Made by a program: the position numbers and the translations under genes | Assembly (NCBI GenBank): GCA_019454915.1 | Contig: JACFNM010000188.1 | Coordinates: forward strand, 1-8,064 | Source: Chitinophagaceae bacterium | GTDB lineage: Bacteria; Bacteroidota; Bacteroidia; Chitinophagales; Chitinophagaceae | Direction of reading: 5' to 3' | Length of the DNA stretch: 8,064 nucleotides | Notes under the pieces: generated by a model | Seen by the model: only the letters and a program-made list of their open reading frames with translations | The model's database searches: none | Told to the model about the DNA's origin: nothing | Shown here: positions 5,658 through 8,064 of the stretch, in pieces | Layout: each line of letters opens with the position of its first letter | How positions within the stretch are numbered: the first letter of the stretch is position 1

Positions 5658-7877
5658 ATGATGAAAAAATTATTAAGCTGTTTCTTTCTTATTTCCGCAG
5701 TTCTTTCCGTCTTCGCTCAACAGCGCGGTAAATCAGATCTGGACCTCGATCAAATATGGAGCGGACACTTTGATGAGCGCAAGTATGTGGTACATCTGAT
5801 GAACCAGTCGCCTCAGTTCGCCTGGATTCAGACCGATACAGGTGCCGGACCCCAGGTTATTCTTTCACTCGATTTCAATACTACCCGTATTGTAGATACA
5901 CTATTCTCAAACCAGATTAAAGGAGAATCTGATTCGCTACCCACAACCTTTACGTATTTCCAGGACTTCGATTTTTCTCCGGATGACAGTAAAATCCTGA
6001 TCCGAACCCAAATTGAGCCATTGTACTCTTTGTCTGAGATGTCTTTCAACTATGTGTGGGATATTAATAAAAAGGTGTTAAGAGTGGTATCGGCTAACGG
6101 GAAGCAATCTTACGCTTCTTTTTCTCCTGACAGTAAGCGATTAGCTTATATTATTCAGGGGAATATCTATATAATGGACCTCGAAAAAAATACGACGGTA
6201 CCGGTTACGGTAGACGGAATACCGGGGCAATTTTTATATGGAATGGCTGATGCCTTATATGAAAATGGATTTGGTATGACGAAGGCATACGAATGGAGTC
6301 CGGACGGTAAGTATATTGCTATGCTCCGATTTAATGAGAATACGGTAAAGAGCTACCCGCTGACACTCTATGACCAGCCTTATGCACAAATTAAGAGCCA
6401 GCGCTATCCCCTGGCGGGGGAGATGGTTCCGGACGTCAAGGTTTTTATCTATGATGTCGAAAACAAACTGTTCATTCCGATTGACGCAGGCATCAACCCC
6501 GACCAGTACATTACGGGCATTCACTGGAGCCCCGATAGCAAGCGTCTGCTCGTACAGCGCCTGTCGCGTGATCAAAAGAAGCTGGAACTATTGCGCGCCA
6601 ACGTTGTGACGGGGAAGACTTCTGTTGTGCTCACGGAATATAAACCTGAAAATTATGTAAAGGTTTACCCTGAAAATGTTTACTTTATTAAAGATGGAGC
6701 GTCTTTTCTATGGAAAAGTGAGAAAGACGGATACACGCATCTTTATGAGGTCACAGGTGATTCTGCAAGAATGACTCCTGTTACCCAGGGTAAATGGGAG
6801 GTGCTGGAAGTGAAAACCGTGGATGATACGCACAACGAAATCTATTTCACATCAAATGAATCGGGTTCCCGGCAAAAGCAACTGTATAAAATAGGTTACG
6901 ACGGTACTCAAAGAACAAAATTGACAACAGGTACGGGCTATCATGAAACCTGGATAAGCCCTGATAAACGTTTTTTCTTCGATGAGTTTTCATCCTTGAA
7001 TAAGCCTCCGATCTATCAGGTAGTATCCACTGTTGACAGGAGCCAGCGGAAACTAATAGAAAATAAGGAGTTGAATGACCGTTTGAAAGACTATAAGATA
7101 TCGGATGCGTATTTCTTTACCGTACCTGCAAACGACAGCATGGTAATGGACGGTTGGATAATACGACCGTATCAAACGGGAAAAGGAAGATTGCCACTGG
7201 TTTTATATGTGTATGGAGGTTCCACGCATCAACAGGCGTTAGACAAATGGGATGATAAATTCACCCTCACCATGAGATGGCTCGCCAATCAGGGCTACGC
7301 GGTGGCCTGTATTGATCCGAGAGGTACTCCGGGAAAGGGTGAGGCGTTTCGCAAAACTAATTATAACAAACCGGGCGATATAGAGATTGAAGACCTTCTG
7401 AAAGTGAAGAGCTACCTGGCAAAGAACTATCGTGTGGATTCTTCCCGGGCAGCGGTCATGGGATGGAGCTATGGAGGCTACCTCGCCGCGCTGGCCCAGA
7501 CAAAATACGCGGGGCGTTTCAAGGCTGCTGTAGCCATTGCGCCGGTGACCAACTGGCGGTACTATGAAAATGTTTACGCGGAGCGACTATTGTTTATGCC
7601 CAGTGAAAATGCAGAAGGATACAAGGATGCTTCCCCGGTGAATTTTGCCGGTAATTATAAAGGTGGGCTCTTCCTGGTACATGGAACGGCAGACGATAAC
7701 GTGCATCTGCAGAATAGCCTGGAACTGAGCAAGCAGTTAACGAATGAGAAGAAGTCTGATTTTGAGCAGCATTTCTATACCGACAAAACGCATAATCTCA
7801 GTGATGGTACGCCGAATATTTTACGGATCACGCTATTTACAAGAATTAATGAATTTTTGAAGAGAAATTTAAAATGA
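5658..7877 (+). CDS. Secreted S9 family (DPP IV-like) serine peptidase
   Basis: This 739-residue exoprotein starts with a signal peptide (about 1-20: Lys3-Lys4, a hydrophobic core, cleavage likely after VFA), so it acts in the periplasm or outside. A DPP IV-type beta-propeller spans roughly 60-470, with repeated WSPD/FSPD blade motifs near 107, 155, 213 and 290. The alpha/beta-hydrolase domain (about 490-739) has YVYGG at 517-521 for the oxyanion site, the nucleophile in GWSYGG (Ser604), the acid in HGTADDN (Asp679) and His712 in THN. These match the Ser-Asp-His triad of subfamily S9B. Family members remove N-terminal dipeptides or tripeptides, often after Pro. The propeller motif that binds the substrate N-terminus, usually YEEEF, is YENGF at 201-205, so specificity may differ. 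The start could be either of two tandem ATGs (5658 or 5661), behind a weak AGG. A terminator follows. Confidence 0.93.
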   Translation: MMKKLLSCFFLISAVLSVFAQQRGKSDLDLDQIWSGHFDERKYVVHLMNQSPQFAWIQTDTGAGPQVILSLDFNTTRIVDTLFSNQIKGESDSLPTTFTYFQDFDFSPDDSKILIRTQIEPLYSLSEMSFNYVWDINKKVLRVVSANGKQSYASFSPDSKRLAYIIQGNIYIMDLEKNTTVPVTVDGIPGQFLYGMADALYENGFGMTKAYEWSPDGKYIAMLRFNENTVKSYPLTLYDQPYAQIKSQRYPLAGEMVPDVKVFIYDVENKLFIPIDAGINPDQYITGIHWSPDSKRLLVQRLSRDQKKLELLRANVVTGKTSVVLTEYKPENYVKVYPENVYFIKDGASFLWKSEKDGYTHLYEVTGDSARMTPVTQGKWEVLEVKTVDDTHNEIYFTSNESGSRQKQLYKIGYDGTQRTKLTTGTGYHETWISPDKRFFFDEFSSLNKPPIYQVVSTVDRSQRKLIENKELNDRLKDYKISDAYFFTVPANDSMVMDGWIIRPYQTGKGRLPLVLYVYGGSTHQQALDKWDDKFTLTMRWLANQGYAVACIDPRGTPGKGEAFRKTNYNKPGDIEIEDLLKVKSYLAKNYRVDSSRAAVMGWSYGGYLAALAQTKYAGRFKAAVAIAPVTNWRYYENVYAERLLFMPSENAEGYKDASPVNFAGNYKGGLFLVHGTADDNVHLQNSLELSKQLTNEKKSDFEQHFYTDKTHNLSDGTPNILRITLFTRINEFLKRNLK

Positions 7878-7901
7878 ATGACAGGCATCATCGGGTCCGG
7901 G

Positions 7902-7936
7902 CTGTGAGATTTCAAAAGTCTTACAGGTCTTTTTTT
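7902..7936 (+). terminator. Intrinsic terminator of the peptidase gene
   Basis: CTGTGAGA (7902-7909) pairs with TCTTACAG (7919-7926) with one G-U pair. The intervening TTTCAAAAG can extend the stem by three more pairs, leaving a CAA loop. After GTC comes a run of seven T. It begins 24 bp past the peptidase stop codon. The T-run overlaps the first bases of the convergent gene's stop codon. Read in the other direction the stem is followed by CCCGG, so it should act mainly on the plus strand. Confidence 0.8.
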
Positions 7937-8064
7937 ATTTCCACTTTCTGAGTTGTTGAAGTAACGCCCGGATATCTTTGGGTATAGGAGCTTCAAATTG
8001 TCTCTGTTGCCCGTCCATGTCCGTAAATTTCAGTTGCGCAGCATGAAGTGCCAACCGGTTGAAT
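7935..8064 (-). CDS. RluA-type pseudouridine synthase, C-terminal fragment
   Basis: The last 42 codons of a minus-strand gene enter from the right edge and stop with TAA at 7937-7935. The visible sequence, with NRLALHAAQLKFTDMDGQQ then FEAPIPKDIRALLQQL, matches the end of RluA/RluD-family 23S rRNA or tRNA pseudouridine synthases, where RLALHA-x-L-x-F and FEAPLP are conserved close to the C-terminus. The catalytic Asp lies outside the window, so the exact subfamily and target uridine cannot be given. The gene converges on the peptidase gene, with 57 bp between the two stop codons. Confidence 0.8.
   Translation of the reverse strand, partial: FNRLALHAAQLKFTDMDGQQRQFEAPIPKDIRALLQQLRKWK

Noticed and set aside
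6255..6609. Open frames on both strands inside the peptidase gene
   Set aside because: They are shadows of the beta-propeller coding region, which is supported by repeated WSPD motifs and an intact downstream catalytic domain.
7902..7936. The terminator acting in both directions
   Set aside because: On the minus strand the stem is followed by a C/G-rich sequence, not a U-tract, so there is no support for termination of the convergent gene here.
7775..7996. Minus-strand open frame of 73 codons
   Set aside because: It overlaps both the peptidase C-terminus and the pseudouridine synthase end in a different frame; the latter frame has recognisable RluA-type sequence.

Overview
The window looks like a stretch of ordinary chromosome from a member of the Bacteroidota, probably the Chitinophagaceae or a related group. 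That placement rests on protein style (a short MutS paralogue with an LFKGT motif after Walker B, a dihydroorotase with an IDDQVHFREPG motif, an S9 dipeptidyl-peptidase-like exoprotein), on weak Shine-Dalgarno sites, and on one TAnnTTTG-type promoter element. It is an inference; no rRNA or other decisive marker is present.

Layout from left to right. (1) Positions 1-1117, minus strand: a pirin/YhhW-family cupin followed 27 bp later by a small receiver-like protein that runs off the left edge, probably one operon. (2) Positions 1118-1546: no intact gene, but a possible decayed small gene on the minus strand. (3) Positions 1547-2116, plus strand: a lone hexapeptide-repeat O-acetyltransferase of the Maa/LacA/NodL type. 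(4) Positions 2117-2717: about 600 bp without a recognisable gene, holding three inverted repeats and overlapping open frames on both strands. (5) Positions 2718-5448, minus strand: dihydroorotase (PyrC) followed 19 bp later by a truncated-type MutS homologue, probably co-transcribed. (6) Positions 5449-5657: a divergent intergenic region. (7) Positions 5658-7877, plus strand: a secreted S9B (DPP IV-like) serine peptidase, followed by a convincing intrinsic terminator. (8) Positions 7935-8064, minus strand: the C-terminal end of an RluA-type pseudouridine synthase, convergent with the peptidase.

The genes do not form one pathway. They are separate housekeeping and accessory functions: pyrimidine synthesis, a MutS-like ATPase, peptide digestion in the envelope, sugar or antibiotic O-acetylation, rRNA modification and a pirin of unclear role. 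I did not find a convincing new multi-gene system. The points most worth a second look are the loss of the double-glutamate motif in the DPP IV-like peptidase, an apparent extra segment in the dihydroorotase, and the unexplained palindrome-bearing region at 2117-2717.
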